A stretch of 64,000 bases of DNA from Glossina fuscipes (lineage: Eukaryota; Arthropoda; Insecta; Diptera; Glossinidae): contig NW_023998415.1 in assembly GCF_014805625.2 (NCBI RefSeq), positions 36,038,775 through 36,102,774 on the forward strand, written 5' to 3'. This document shows, in pieces, positions 24,430 through 36,761 of this stretch (the first letter of the stretch is position 1; the number at the start of each line of letters is the position of its first letter). The position numbers were made by a program, and so were the translations under genes. Below the pieces are notes generated by a model. The model saw only the letters and a program-made list of their open reading frames with translations, was not told where the DNA came from and did not search any database.

Positions 24430-25730
24430 TGTTGGCGTGATACAGTCCTAGCTAACGGGAGACTTATTGAATGATCCCATTAATCTTTTTCTCATTCTTA
24501 AGTATATTGATTGACTTAGTAGTTGTAGAATTCCTTCCTTCCTTCTGCTCCTAAGTAGAATTCGTTACAATGGTAAGCCTTAATCGCAAGGGTCTAAGGC
24601 TAATTTATCGAAATTTGCAGTAGAACGCAATGTGACGTTGCGTGGCCTTTTCCGGACAAGATGAGTAAGTGTTCAAATATATACAAAGAATATGTCTAAC
24701 CGAGTTTAGCCGAGGCGTGTTACGAGTTCTTTTTACTTACATTTCGGGTTAAACGTTTCGTGTTTTAGAAGTCTAATCGTCTGGTCACCTACAAAAATTG
24801 ATCAAGTGTTAGCAAATTGTTATATATATCGAGGAAGGAACACAGGACTTTATTCAAGCTTATTTTGAACAGCGACTTAGCTTAGCTAGTTAGGCTAAGG
24901 TATAGCAAGTGAAGGGTACAAAATATTAGGAAGCTTTAACCACGCAATAAAATCGGAGCAATAGAACAATGAAGTCTAGATATATCTATATATATGTTTT
25001 CAACAAAAAGAAGTAAAATTAAATTAAATGAAAAATAATCAGTAATCGATTAGCAGCAAATGACTTATGGGAAGATTAAACCAACCCATTGGTCCAGAAA
25101 ATCGTGAAAGCGATTAATTTACATCATTATCCGATACATACGAACTTAGACCAAACTATCCATGAAAGTTTGCATTTATAGTTCTTTAAAATTCAACTGA
25201 CTCGGAAACTGTTTCAATAAGTATATATATGCATATATATATGAATATATAAGACAAGCTTATTCGTCAAAAGGTGTATATATGTAGTTTTCCGGGACGA
25301 GGATTATTCTGTTGCATAGCCGTAAGAAAACACAAATTTATTGTCACAATTACTTAGAAATGCTTGCGAACTCGTCAAGATTGTTTTTATGCTCGATCTA
25401 TGGAGAGTAAATAAATATAAGGGAATGATCTAATTTATTTATTTATTTATACATAAGACGTGAATTTCAGCTACAACATCTGTCGGTAGAGTGTAGACCA
25501 ATCTGGCTCTTATATTGTGAATACTTTAAATCCAAATAACGATCGGGAAGAAAAGTTTAAATAAATCGGGGGAAAAAAACGAATACAAAAAGGCGGAGAA
25601 AAAGAAGAAAACATTTTTTACTCCTCAAAATGGGCGTGTATCATAAAGCTTTATGAGTGTAATATGGAAGCGAGCAATTATCGAACAATCAGCAAAAACA
25701 AACAGAGTTTGTCAAACACTTGTTTGGGAA
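24430..25730. other. No recognised gene
   Basis: Mixed complex and AT-rich sequence with short TA tracts near 24980 and 25220. No motif was identified. AACGCAATGTGACGTTGCGT near 24624 faintly resembles the mariner KLRE block but does not extend. Confidence 0.5.
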
Positions 25731-25734
25731 GCTA

Positions 25735-26470
25735 AGGAGCTCGGAATAGATGCTCTTTGATTATATCACTCGATTCCGATATCGAAGTTAAATCATGAAC
25801 ATAGCTAAGATTATTGCAATAAACCGGAACGGAGTTAAATAGCTCGTAAGTGAGTCTAAATAATTTACTCAACTGAAATTGAGGAGTGACGCAACGAGGT
25901 ACATTAATGTATATCCCGCTTAATTGAACCGGAGTATCAATTATACCCAAGGAAAGTTAGTTAGCTAGGTCCCTCAAATAATAACAACCGCTTCTTAACA
26001 AATTCGGTTGACTCAATGTGCCATTGGAGACTAAGCCAGACTCTTGGATAAACTTTCTGTGACATAAGGTTTACCGAATTCCTTCCACCATAGCTTGCTG
26101 TCAAAAAAGAAGCCGGAATTACTAAAAGAAGAAACTGTTAACTGTCCGGTTTAACATTATTGATGCAGTCAATGCTTTGTTTTTATCCAAATTCAGGGCT
26201 ATGCGATTTATGCCAGCCTGGAATAATCGTAGCCTTTCTAAGAAATTAAAAGGTAAGCCCAGTATACTTTGGCGTACTGAGTAACCTCGCCAAAGATAAC
26301 ACAAATAGAATGGAAATTAAATGATTGCTTTTAAGGACTCCTGACGAGACAAACATGTCATCCGTGTGGTATGATTTGAAGAGCACGTTCTGTGTCCTGT
26401 TGTCCACATAGAATAGTGTGATGGAAATGCTTGAATATTCAGCCTTTGCAATAAGAACGTAAAGAAAGTA
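25735..26470 (-). mobile_element. Non-LTR retrotransposon reverse transcriptase relic
   Basis: Read from 26470 downward. NRTQNVLFKSYHTDDMFVSS is followed by GVLKSNHLISILFVLSLARL, matching the motif B neighbourhood of jockey-like polymerases (usual form SGVPQGSHLGPLLF with IND after it). The key PQG has become LKS. Lower down, RIALNLDKNKALT (about 26180-26220) matches the LNxxKC segment after the ADD box. The frame at 25732-25950 (IYINVPRCVTPQ, then RLTYELFNSVP and DIIKEHLFR) resembles the C-terminal tail of the same class. The ADD box itself is not recognisable. Blocks are in correct order on one strand but broken by stops and shifts. Confidence 0.72.
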
Positions 26471-26474
26471 ATTA

Positions 26475-27300
26475 GTTTTCTACAAAGGCGAAAAAACGCC
26501 GATCAGCAAAACTAAATTACGGATGTTAGTAACTGCTACCGGAGGTTCTTCATTACGACTTTCTACGGCAAAGGAGGAAATACCATCAGGAGAATTCTAT
26601 GATATCAGTTGCTTGTGATGGTCCTTGGGTCAAGCTTTACCATTCTGTCTTCAAACCTGAAAACGACCTACACTGTGTAGAGTGTGACATCGAAGGAGAA
26701 CGCGGAGTAGATTTTTCCCCACTACGGCCAGTTCGAGTATTCGAGATATTGTGGGGAAAGACTTTCACTTTGAAAAATCTTGTGTGGCTGTTGTCAGTGG
26801 CAAGCTGTTAAGAACTACTGATCAAAAACTTGACAATTCATAGGGATTGAGTTGAGCAACAGCTTCAGAAATCTTATCGCTGCTCATTAACAATAAAATG
26901 CTTTTGCTTTACTTAAAAATAGCTTAGAGACTTGTCCTTTCCTCTCTTAGTGAGTTGGTGATGACAAATGCAGATCGTTTTACTTGTCAGGGCAAATAAT
27001 CTCTGGGATTATAGAGAGATAAGAAGACTACTTTCAATCGCATTTATGAGTTAGGTGCGAACGGCAGAGTATGTGATATGCATTTTGGCACAATTTCGAG
27101 AAAAGGAAGCAACTCACGGGTTGCTTGCAAAAACATATATATAACACGTTGGGAAGTTCGAACCAGCCAAAAATGGTTTGCAAAACATCGTTCAAGAGAT
27201 TTCAATCTCAAAGAAAATTCTCGATCTTGGGCGACAAAGGCATTTTACATTTCATCGTAAGAGATTAATCCACACTTAATACCTTCACACAACAACAATA
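26475..27300. other. No recognised gene
   Basis: A 70-codon plus-strand frame (26599-26811) and a 60-codon frame (27078-27260) carry no motif I can name. Complex, microsatellite-free DNA of the same texture as the transposon islands. Confidence 0.5.
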
Positions 27301-28056
27301 ATAGTGTAATCAAACGGCACAACCTACCGTCCAACCTAATAATTTCATTATAATTTGTGAATTAATATCGTGTGCGTGTGTGCATTAAATATGTTTTGTA
27401 TCTATAAGGAATGAAAAATTTGTTTTAATAATCGTGATATACAGACTCATCTTATTTCAACACCAATTAGTATAAAAATATTCACCTTTAGTCGAATATG
27501 ATTTTCAATCTGTTTCTTTTTTTTTCTTAAATACATTTAGGTTATAATATCTGTAATTGCAGTTTCGAATCAAACAGATTGAAGCAAAGATATGAGATTA
27601 ATTGTATTTGAAGCTTTATTCATACTTCTGCACCTGAAGTGTTTAAGAATGGATTGATGAGTTATGAATGAATTGATAGACAGTGCGACTTTTCAACATT
27701 CAATATTAAGAAAGAAAAAGGAGAAAATGTGAAAAAAAATTAAAAAAAAAAAATGATAAAAATTCAAAATTTGTTTCGTTTATTTCTTCTTTGTATTAAG
27801 CATAATACCCATAAAATGTTCTTTTTGATTTGCGGTCATTTCATGTCGTTTCCTGTCAATAATCCAACCGAAAGCCTAAACAATAAATATTATTAAATAC
27901 CCCCGAAAAAAAAGTTCATATATAATATATATTCGTGTACGTATGGATGCAAGCGCTCATACATATGGATTTGTATATACATTTCACATTAAAATGTTAT
28001 AATCTGCCGTCTTGCATAATAAAGCAGTTCACGGATTGTCTGTTATTGTATATATC

Positions 28057-28092
28057 TATGTATGTATGTATGTATGTATGTATGTATGTATG
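28057..28092 (+). repeat. (TATG)n microsatellite
   Basis: Tetranucleotide tract. Confidence 0.95.
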
Positions 28093-28344
28093 GGTTTGTG
28101 TATTTGTGTGTTTATGTGTTTGTGCGTTTATAATATAAAATTTTAATACCTTTTTAATAAAGCTCTTAACGTTTATATGGCAAGGCGGGCAGGTCAGACA
28201 ACACATGTGCATGATATTCATTGAAATTTCAATAACAACAATAACAACAACGTGGATATCTACACAACAATCATCACTAGTCATTGATAAAGAAAACCTC
28301 TTGAAAAAACAGTTAGTTTAGAATATGAACAAAAACAATAATAA

Positions 28345-28381
<37 letters not shown>

Positions 28382-28400
28382 AATAATAATAATAACAACA
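28345..28400 (+). repeat. (AAC)n - (AAT)n microsatellite
   Basis: Trinucleotide tract switching from AAC to AAT units. The poly-Asn frame over it is a by-product. Confidence 0.95.
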
Positions 28401-28772
28401 AAGAAGAGAAGAAAAGAACCATTATTAAAATGAAAACCTTTTTTTTTTTTCTTTTCATTTTTTTTCATTTTAAGAAACAAATGCCGACAATTGACAGGCG
28501 TTCGATAAACGTATGTGCAACACATTACCGTATGTATGCTTGGGCCAGCAAAATACATGACTGCAATTTTTGGTGTACTGATGTGATGGAGAAGGTGGCG
28601 ATGTGGTGGTGGCGGCCGCGGCGGTGGTGGATAGTGGGTGCTTTACTGAAAATCTTCAATACGTGCACATGTGTGTAAGTGTGCTAGGCGGTAAATTTAA
28701 AACCGAATTTTTATAAAGTCGAATACTTCTTTTCTGCGTTTTTTTTTATTTTTTTTCTTGCTCACTTCAACA

Positions 28773-28846
28773 GAGCACAGCACAGCACAACGCAACGCAA
28801 CGCAACGCAACACAACACAACTAAACACAACACACCACACCACACA
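28773..28846 (+). repeat. Degenerate pentanucleotide repeat (ACAGC / CAACG / CACAA)
   Basis: Successive units drift from ACAGC through CAACG to CACAA and CACAC. Confidence 0.9.
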
Positions 28847-29208
28847 GCATAGAGATTTGACAAATAAGCGAAACAAGTTTTGCATGATCAATTTTTGTTG
28901 TTGTGTGTGTGTTTTTTTTTTGTTTTTTCCTCTTTTTTTTTATTTTTACCTTTTAGCTGGATGTTTTATTTATGCTTGTTGCATTCGCGGGCATAATATG
29001 ATGAAAATGGTAATAACCGAAATGACGACGATGACGATGATGATGATGAGTTCAGCTAATTTAATGTTAAAAGCCACACAAACCAAGAAAAAGTAAATGA
29101 CAGGCCTGTAGAATTATTGACAGCTTTTTTATACATTCATGTACGCAAACGCACATAAATACACTTTAATATCGGTATATACAGTTTTGTAATAAAGTCT
29201 TTCCTTCT

Positions 29209-29241
<33 letters not shown>

Positions 29242-29899
29242 TTTTAAAAAAATTTTTAAAAAAAAAAAAAACAAAAAAAAATTTTGTTGTTTTCTTTAGT
29301 TGTTATGCTTAAAACGAATTCGTACATAAAAACAATTAAATTTATGACAGGAAATGTTAAGTGCGCTGAAATTAATATTAGAAATTATTCTCTGCTGCTT
29401 TATGTTATGACAAGAATTTTTAACAAATTAATTAAAGACTAACAGAAAAATTAACAAAAAGTTTTCGTCTTTTTTTTTTTCTTTTTTTTCTCCGATCATT
29501 TTACTAATTTAGAAATTTGAATAAAATGAAGAAAAACAAGTGAACAAGTGAGAAAACAAGTGAACACTCTTCAACGGCTCTTAATATTTCGAAAGCCTAG
29601 AAATTCATCAATGAATTTCATTTACTCTCCAGCCGTACTGTAAGACCAGAAGCATTAACAGTACAATTAATAAAATCACTTTCAAACTAGGAATTGACCG
29701 CAATTCGGATCTTAGATTAAATCGAAGTCATATATGGATTAACGTTCGAGAATTCCTGCAAATTGTTTTAAAACATATAAAAAAAAAAAATGCATGCAGT
29801 GTTTAAAAGATTTCACAAAGACATCGCGATTGAAGCTTTGCTTTTTTCATTCTGGCAGAAAAGAAAAGAGGAATCAGAGCATATTTTTTTTTTTAGCAT

Positions 29900-31900
29900 T
29901 ACATCTCAAATCGTTCTAAGATAATTGTTTTGGGCGGCCAAACCTAAACAATAAAGAATGAATGTTTCCCCGAAACAACATCAGTTTTATATCGCGCCTT
30001 CCAATCAAGATATTGCAATGCAATGCAATCGGTTGGCACTTATCCAGAATACTAAACGTATGCCAACTGATTCTTCCCAATTTACATGAAACGTTCATGA
30101 TGATTCGACAGCAATTTCCTCTCACTTACGATCTCAAATCCTACGAAGACAATTCTACGAATCACTTTTTTCTTCTTAAATCCGATGAAAGTAGTATCAC
30201 TGACGACCATAACAAAGGACAAATTTCTCAAACTCTTATATTGTAGATGCAGACTGATAAATACAGCTCTGGTTCCCCTCATTTTATATATAAACATTTT
30301 ATGGTTACTAATGGTTAGTTCATTGCCTATGTAAGTAATAGTAGGATAGCATCTCTTCCCTCCGTACGTTGCGATAAGACAATGGATTTTTATAAATTTG
30401 ATTAAAAATAACGAAATCGCCCCTAATCTCGTACACGCTCAAACAACTCTCATCACTTCCCGAAAATTTTCATTTTTAATATCTTCATTGCCGAGCGGCT
30501 AACCGACCGTTTAGCATGAGTTGCTATTGTCCCTTCAATTTGCCGTTTGCTTTTTATGTGAAAGCCGGTCAAAGCCGGTGTTGACCTAAGTATCTACCAT
30601 ACCTTACAAAGTGTTAGTACAGCATTTCAATGATAAACCTAATCAATTTCGCACCTAACAAAATAAGTAAGAAGAAGAAGTGAAAAGTGTGGTTGTTGAA
30701 AAACGTTTGGCATTTTATCGCAATTGCTCGATGTTTGAAAGCTCGAGCTCAAGGTGCGAAATAATCCTTAAAATTTGACTTCTATATATTGAGTTGGGCT
30801 CAATGTTTTATCGAGCCTCCCGTTCAAAGGGGAAATAAATCAAAATATCGTCTTGAAATGTGGCGTATTTGATAAAATTAGTGAACATGGAAAGTTTTCA
30901 GTTAAGCTTGGAAATACCAAAATGTTTGAGAAAAAATAATAAAATCAAATTATGATCTTCGATGCTGTTGCCTGTTGGCACCTTGCCATTTGAAAAGGCA
31001 TAAATGAATATCGAATTAACGAAAAAGTTTATTACTAAAAACTACATAAGTCCTTTGGAAATGTGATCATCGGTCCCTATTTGATCAATATATAGTCAGT
31101 CAGGCAAAACATGATGGATCATATTTGATCTCAAAAAAGCAGACGAATTTCACTGGTCTACGGTGACCTAGCTACAGAAGTTTTAAATGCCAACTTAGCT
31201 CTTCAGAAAAGAAAAAGCTATTAATTTAAATAAACAATGAAGCAATCAATTTATTAAACTATACCTTGTATGAGGTGATCTTCAATTTGTTCCTCAATTT
31301 ACTTTTCTTTCTCTTCCATCTTGCATATCCTTGTTAATCAATAACCGATTACAACACAAATGTTCAGTTGTATATATGCAACGAACGCGAAACAAAACTC
31401 GATACGAAAGCAATCGAGTAGTTTTAACCCGCAATGCGATCGTATCATTTTGTTCTTTCGTATCGTAAGTTAGTCGAAGAACAAGAACCGCAAACCGGCT
31501 CCTGGAACGAAGTGTTTTACTTGAAGTTTGTTTAAAAAGTGAACACATCCGCCTATGTGGCCGTTGCCAACACACTACAAAAAAAAAAAACTAAGCCTAC
31601 AAAAGGTAGCGGACATCCTAAGTCTAGCTAAAGGTAGTGGTTTAAGTATTCGGAACGAAAATTTTGGGATTGAAAAAAGGGATAGTACCACCGATTGGTT
31701 AGAAGCGCAAGGAAAGCATTGCGAAATTCCATGGATTCAGATTCAAATTCCTGCCCCACCACCTCCTTTCCCACCTTTGGCCGCTCAGCCACTAATATAT
31801 GTTTGCAAATCTCAAAAGGTTGCTTCAGCGAAGGAAATTTAAATCAAGTTAGTTCTTCGAAGAATGTGAATGTGTGTACTTTATATATATATTTCAGTAT
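29900..31900. other. No recognised gene; possible endonuclease trace
   Basis: A 94-codon plus-strand frame at 29962-30246 contains IKILQCNAIGWH. This is reminiscent of the first strand of the endonuclease of non-LTR retrotransposons (usual form LKILQWNCxS), but nothing after it confirms that. Frames at 31294-31575 (minus) and 31555-31842 (plus) show no domain. A short hairpin-forming inverted repeat lies at 31400-31465. Confidence 0.4.
31400..31465. repeat. Perfect 11-bp inverted repeat
   Basis: CGATACGAAAG (31400-31410) is repeated as CTTTCGTATCG (31455-31465), separated by 44 bases. No poly(T) follows, so a terminator is not implied. Confidence 0.7.
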
Positions 31901-32904
31901 TAATATGTTAGTGAAGAGAGAGAACAGTACAACTGTAAACTGCTTGCCACATGTCCGACACTGGCTACATGAGCATTTACTGGCACGGAAAGTACCTTCA
32001 CATGTTAGGGAAACGGATCAGGATAGTCGGGCTAAATGTAATCCTTACAAGTATTTAGTGGCCTTCGCTTATCCCATTTAAGTGTAAATATTCTATCTCT
32101 TAGGTTTGTTGGTTAAGTTGGCGGTGTGTCGTGCCGATGCGTTCCCTGTCTTTGACCCTGTGTCTGATCGTACTAAAATGATTCCGACTATTTTTTTTTT
32201 TTTTTGTTTTTTTTTTTATTATTAAATTCATTTAATGTTTGAAATGATTAAAATACATTTGGTTTCATGAAAAATTTACCATGGTTATTATTCTTAATAT
32301 GTATAGGTGTATGTATATACATATTTAAAATATATATATTTTATATGTATTCAGTTTCGAAAACAAAAAAAAACACTTGCCTTTATAGTAATGGTTGCGG
32401 TTGGTAATTTAAAGATGATATCATCAATAAAATGAGAGCTTAAACCTTTTAATACAAACATACAAACAAATATTTATAAATAAATACATAAACAGATTAC
32501 GAATTAAAATAACAACAATTATATATTAGCTAATAATCAACAATCATTGTATAACATGACTTGAGTATTATTTTAACTATTTAAATTAAAGACGAACGAG
32601 TACACACAGATGTCGATGTGCATGCAACATACAACATACAATACACAAATATATGACAAAAGGTATGGAAGAGTTTAGTTATTATTCTAAGATTGCAAAT
32701 TATTAAGCTTTATGTCTGGGAAATATTTAAAGATGTTGGAAAAAAAGTCATCTCTCGTTGTATACGTTTTTATGTTATGTTAATGTTTAGCAAATATCCA
32801 ACAAGGTCGTTTCAATCTAACTTTATGCATGTTTATACGTAAACATGTACAAAGTTGTTGTTTTTTTTTTTTTTTTTCAATTCGTTATGAAATTGATTTT
32901 TCAT
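31900..32904. other. AT-rich non-coding DNA
   Basis: Poly(T) near 32191-32217 and many TA-rich stretches. No gene is seen. Confidence 0.7.
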
Positions 32905-33010
32905 TTTTATATCCATCATCGAAAGACGACGGCATATTAGATTTGCATTTCCGTTTGTAACACCCAGCGAGTCCAGAAAGATGGATCATGTGACGCAGAG
33001 AAGATCCTAA
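32905..33010 (+). repeat. Family A repeat, 5' fragment
   Basis: TTTATATCCATCATCGAAAG, then GCATATTAGATTTG and CCGTTTGTAACACCCAG, align with the start of the 35892 copy (TTTATGCCCATCATGGATGA ... GTTTGGAACGCCCAG). Confidence 0.6.
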
Positions 33011-33396
33011 ATTGATGCCTAAATGTTTTAATGTTAATTAGCATTTGATAGAAAGTCTTGGAAAACGTAATCTTAATCACAATCCGCCGAATGGACCAAG
33101 TTTAAAACTGAAGGTATTTACTCCGCTTACGGTTGGCAACAAAAATTTACAACGCATAAGATATATTGATCTGAAAGTTGGCGCAAATACCTACCAAAGC
33201 TATTTAATACTTCCATGATGAGAAAACCATTTTAATCTTTTTTTATACGTTAGTGAAAATTTGCAGGAAACGCTCTCTCGAACAATCTGAAAGGCCCAAG
33301 GCAAAAAATGTCTTTGCTTGCGTGCGATAGGAGACAGCATTTCAGCATTTGTTGGCTTAAAAGTTTACTCTATTCGCGACACTATCTTCAAATGTA
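33011..33396. other. No recognised gene
   Basis: Complex sequence between a repeat fragment and the MITE. No motif is seen. Confidence 0.5.
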
Positions 33397-33527
33397 CAGG
33401 CAAACCTGTTTTTGTGCGGTAGATAGGGACCGCACAAAAAGAATCGCACAAAAAAAGATTCGCATAAAAAGAATCGCACAAAAAAAAAAGCGAATAAAAA
33501 ATGACCGCACAAAAACAAGTTTGACTG
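33397..33527. mobile_element. 131-bp MITE with 23-bp terminal inverted repeats and TA flanks
   Basis: The left end CAGGCAAACCTGTTTTTGTG plus CGG (33397-33419) matches the reverse complement of the right end (33505-33527) at 21 of 23 positions. Both ends abut TA (33395-33396 and 33528-33529), the target duplication expected of Tc1/mariner/pogo superfamily elements; the CAG start fits pogo-like elements. The interior consists of several GCACAAAAA-type units on both strands, so most of the element can fold on itself. It has no coding capacity and must have been moved in trans. A decayed relative is at 2108-2194. Confidence 0.85.
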
Positions 33528-35427
33528 TATAGGTGAAGGCTCCATTAACTGTCACATATCCGTAACGTAGTGCTTATCTTGCAGCTCGTTGTTGCATGGC
33601 TTCTCATTGAAAGAGAAATAGTTACGCAAAGCTCTGCCATTTAAGAATTATACGACGAATGTTATAAATTTAAGAATATAATAATTGATTCCATACGCGA
33701 GCAGTTTGAATGTTAAAAAGGGCCATTGTTTTCCGTTGTGGATGACCAGACGGGTTACAGTGATCAAAATACCCGTCGAAGTTAAAGAGCGAAGCTGAAA
33801 AATACCTAACAGTAAGGAAGATATTTCATATTGATGACAACTGTTACAGTGTTTGATATGAAGAGTCAATTAATTTACATGGGCATCAGTTGGCTTATTA
33901 GACTTCCAAGAGAAAAGTTGACCAGTTTTTGGCATTATATATATATAGTAAAGTTGGCAGGTCTTTTCGCCAACTATCATTTAATGCGAACACATTCCTT
34001 TGTACCTTTGATCCCTTTTGCGGCATTCTTTGGTTTTAACAAGAGACTTTAAAATACAAAAAAAAAAGAGCAAAATAAATTTAAATAAAATGAAATCAAT
34101 TTGGAAGAGAAGAAGGAAGAGGAAGAACAAGAAATTTATTTTCGCTTGAAAGAGAAACCTTCGCAAAGTAATACATGAAAATGGTAATTATCTGGCGAAT
34201 TCGCGGGATCATAATCAATTCCCCACTGACGAGACATTTAGAATCTTAGGCCCTTAGGCCCTTGGTGAAAATTGATTAATTTTGCGATTTAATGGCCTGC
34301 CTAAATGAAAAATCGAACAGTAAATCAAGACCGCGGTGACCCCCATAAAAGACATGTTATAAAGGTCAACGTAAGTGAATTGACAAATTCTTGGGCAATT
34401 GCTCTCAATCTTTTTCGCCACGAAAAACAATTATGTCCAGATAAAAGAAAAATAAAAAAAAAAAAAATAAACAAACACCGGTGGTGTAGAGACGCAAGAA
34501 ATCCCAGTGGCTTTCAATGATGAAATGTTAAGTCATTCGCAAAATAAAATCTCTCAACAATTGCTTGCGTGGATAGTCGTAGACTATTAATTTGCATTTT
34601 CCTTAAATTAATGTCAACAACATTTTATGAAACCTCTCTTGAAAGTGTGCAGCATGAGCCTTATTAAAGATCCTGAAGGTTTTTTTTCTTGTATACGATT
34701 AAAAGTAACATAAATTCATTGTAATTTTGTTTTTTTTTTTTTTTTTTTAAGGTTATACTGACTGACAAGTTTTTGCAATCGCCAAGCATTGGCAATCTTA
34801 CTCATATGGTATGCGATCCGTAATAGAGTGCAAGATAATGTAATTATGAAATGAATAAACATTAGCTGCACGATGAGTATACGTTGATCACTTATTTCAT
34901 ATTAAATTAATTAATTATTTATTTATTAATTTTTTTAATTACATAATCTAAATATATCAAATAATTTATAATTATTATGTTTATGAGTGTATTAGCGACA
35001 CACCCTTTCCGTCTTTGTCCTTTAAGCAACCACCACCTAATGCTCGCTGACTTAACAAATTAATTGAAATTTATTTCTCTCTAAACTTAAAAGCGCCCAC
35101 CAGGTGGTCTTCATTAAAGTTTTCAAATCGGTTATATTTTTTTTCTTTCTTTCTTTTCTCGTTTTGTTTTTTTTTTTGTTTTTTTATTTTTTCTATTATT
35201 TTCGTCTTTTTCTTGCTTGTGCAAATTTCTTAAATGACAACTTTATTGTTTTCAAAAAAAGCAAAAAGAAAAGAAGAAAAAAATGCACTTAATAGTTTAT
35301 TTTTGTTATTTTCTTTCAATCGAAGTCGTTAAAAGTTAATCATATAATTTAATCAGTACGGCAACAATCATAACAGCAACAGCAATAGCAATAGCAACAA
35401 TAACAATAATAATACATAATTAAGTAT

Positions 35428-35428
35428 T

Positions 35429-35461
<33 letters not shown>
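35428..35461 (+). repeat. (GA)n microsatellite
   Basis: GA dinucleotide tract, followed by AAAGAGAAGG. Confidence 0.95.
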
Positions 35462-35723
35462 GGTGTTAAATCCAGAATATTATATTATATGAAATGACAT
35501 CAGATGATTTAATGTGATTTTTGCAGTTCTATGACATGTGAACTTAAATCAATTAAAGATCATTGAGTTAAGATAATTGCGAATTCCGCTAATAATGAAT
35601 ATCAACGTTAATGCCGGTGCCAGTTAGATTATCAAGTGTTTCTCGATTACTTATTTAAAAATTCTTCGATTTTATATACAAAACAATTTTAATTTAAAGA
35701 ATAAATTGTGTGAAATAATAGAC

Positions 35724-35726
<3 letters not shown>

Positions 35727-35758
<32 letters not shown>
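35727..35758. repeat. (TA)n microsatellite
   Basis: TA dinucleotide tract, uninterrupted apart from its ends. Confidence 0.95.
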
Positions 35759-35759
<1 letters not shown>

Positions 35760-35891
35760 TTACATATATATGCACTGTAAACTGTATAATTAAGTGTGTA
35801 ATAAAAAATTCCTAGCAATTTTTTCATTGTATCATATTAACATTAATTAAAGGAAATTCTTAACAAAGTGGAATTAGATGAATTTCAAACT

Positions 35892-36761
35892 TTTTTATGC
35901 CCATCATGGATGAAGGATGAGGGGTATATTGATTTGGTCAAAACGTTTGGAACGCCCAGAATGAAACTTCTGAGAGACCACAAAATGTATACATATATAT
36001 TCATGAATAGCATCAACTTGTGAATCGATTTAAGCTTGTCCGTCTGTCCGTCTGTCCGTCCGCGTAAGGTCTGCTGTAAACATTTTTCCCAAAAATTAAG
36101 CTATCGACTTCAAGTTCAGCAGAGACATTGGAATTTTTTGCAAGCAGGTTAAAATTGAAAAAGAGCCAAATCGGTGGAACGGCACGCCTACGATACCACG
36201 TAAAGTGAGAACAGCTCTGTTTTTCAAAAGGAATAAAATGTGGTTGTTTTGCTCATTATTAATAATGAGCAGGACATAAATGTACAGAAATATGAAAGTA
36301 TATTCCATACACAAAGTGGGAAGAATCGACCGCGCCTACCCTATGCTATGTTCTAGTAACTCAAAATTGAATTTCTGTTTCAATGCCGTTATAACGCGCA
36401 GAGTCCAGCTGCAAAAACCACTTAAACTATATAAATTCTTGGTCCGTCTGTTCGTCTGTCCTTCCATCCGTCTGTCCAAGTAAGTAATATTTGTGCTAAA
36501 CATGATTAAATGACCTAAATTTTTTCAAACAACACACCTACAACGCCCATATGCGTATGCTACAAAAACTGTGAACATGTTTGCTGCTTCCTCGTAAACT
36601 ACAACACATACACCATATAAACTTTTAGTTTTATTCTGAAAATGGAAAAAATCTGCCACGCCCAACCAATATTGTTGAGAATGAAAATATAGTTCTTTTC
36701 CTTTTTTTCAAGGTAGCGGTATACAAGTTTCGTTTACAGCCGAATATAATTTTCTCACTCG
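35892..36761 (+). repeat. Family A dispersed repeat, near-complete copy 2
   Basis: Begins TTTATGCCCATCATGGATGA and ends GAATATAATTTTCTCACTCG. Shared blocks include GTTTGGAACGCCCAG, CATCAACTTGTGAATCGATT, the CGTCTGTCCGTCTGTCCG run, AAGGTCTGCTGTAAACATTT, GGAACGGCACGCCTACGATA and GAATCGACCGCGCCTACCCT. It is about 88-90% identical by eye to copy 3 (38640-39458, minus strand) over roughly 155 bp (36066-36225). It has no protein-coding motif. Together with copy 3 it forms an inverted pair about 1.9 kb apart. Confidence 0.85.

Larger units (their letters stand above)
27300..29900. other. AT-rich, microsatellite-rich non-coding DNA
   Basis: Includes (TATG)n at 28057-28092, (AAC)n/(AAT)n at 28345-28400, a GC-rich purine patch at 28603-28630, a pentanucleotide tract at 28773-28846 and long T and A runs at 29212-29271. 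No gene is supported. Confidence 0.8.
33530..35891. other. Complex DNA passing into AT-rich microsatellite DNA
   Basis: 33530-34600 is complex with no recognised gene. From about 34680 it is AT-rich, with poly(T) at about 34729-34748, (GA)n at 35428-35461 and (TA)n at 35727-35758. No exon is supported. Confidence 0.6.

Noticed and set aside
28325..28678. 117-codon frame beginning with a poly-Asn run
   Set aside because: It is an AAC/AAT microsatellite followed by unrelated low-complexity DNA.
28773..28846. Possible CRISPR-like or satellite array
   Set aside because: The units are 5 bp, drift in sequence and have no spacers. It is a simple pentanucleotide repeat.
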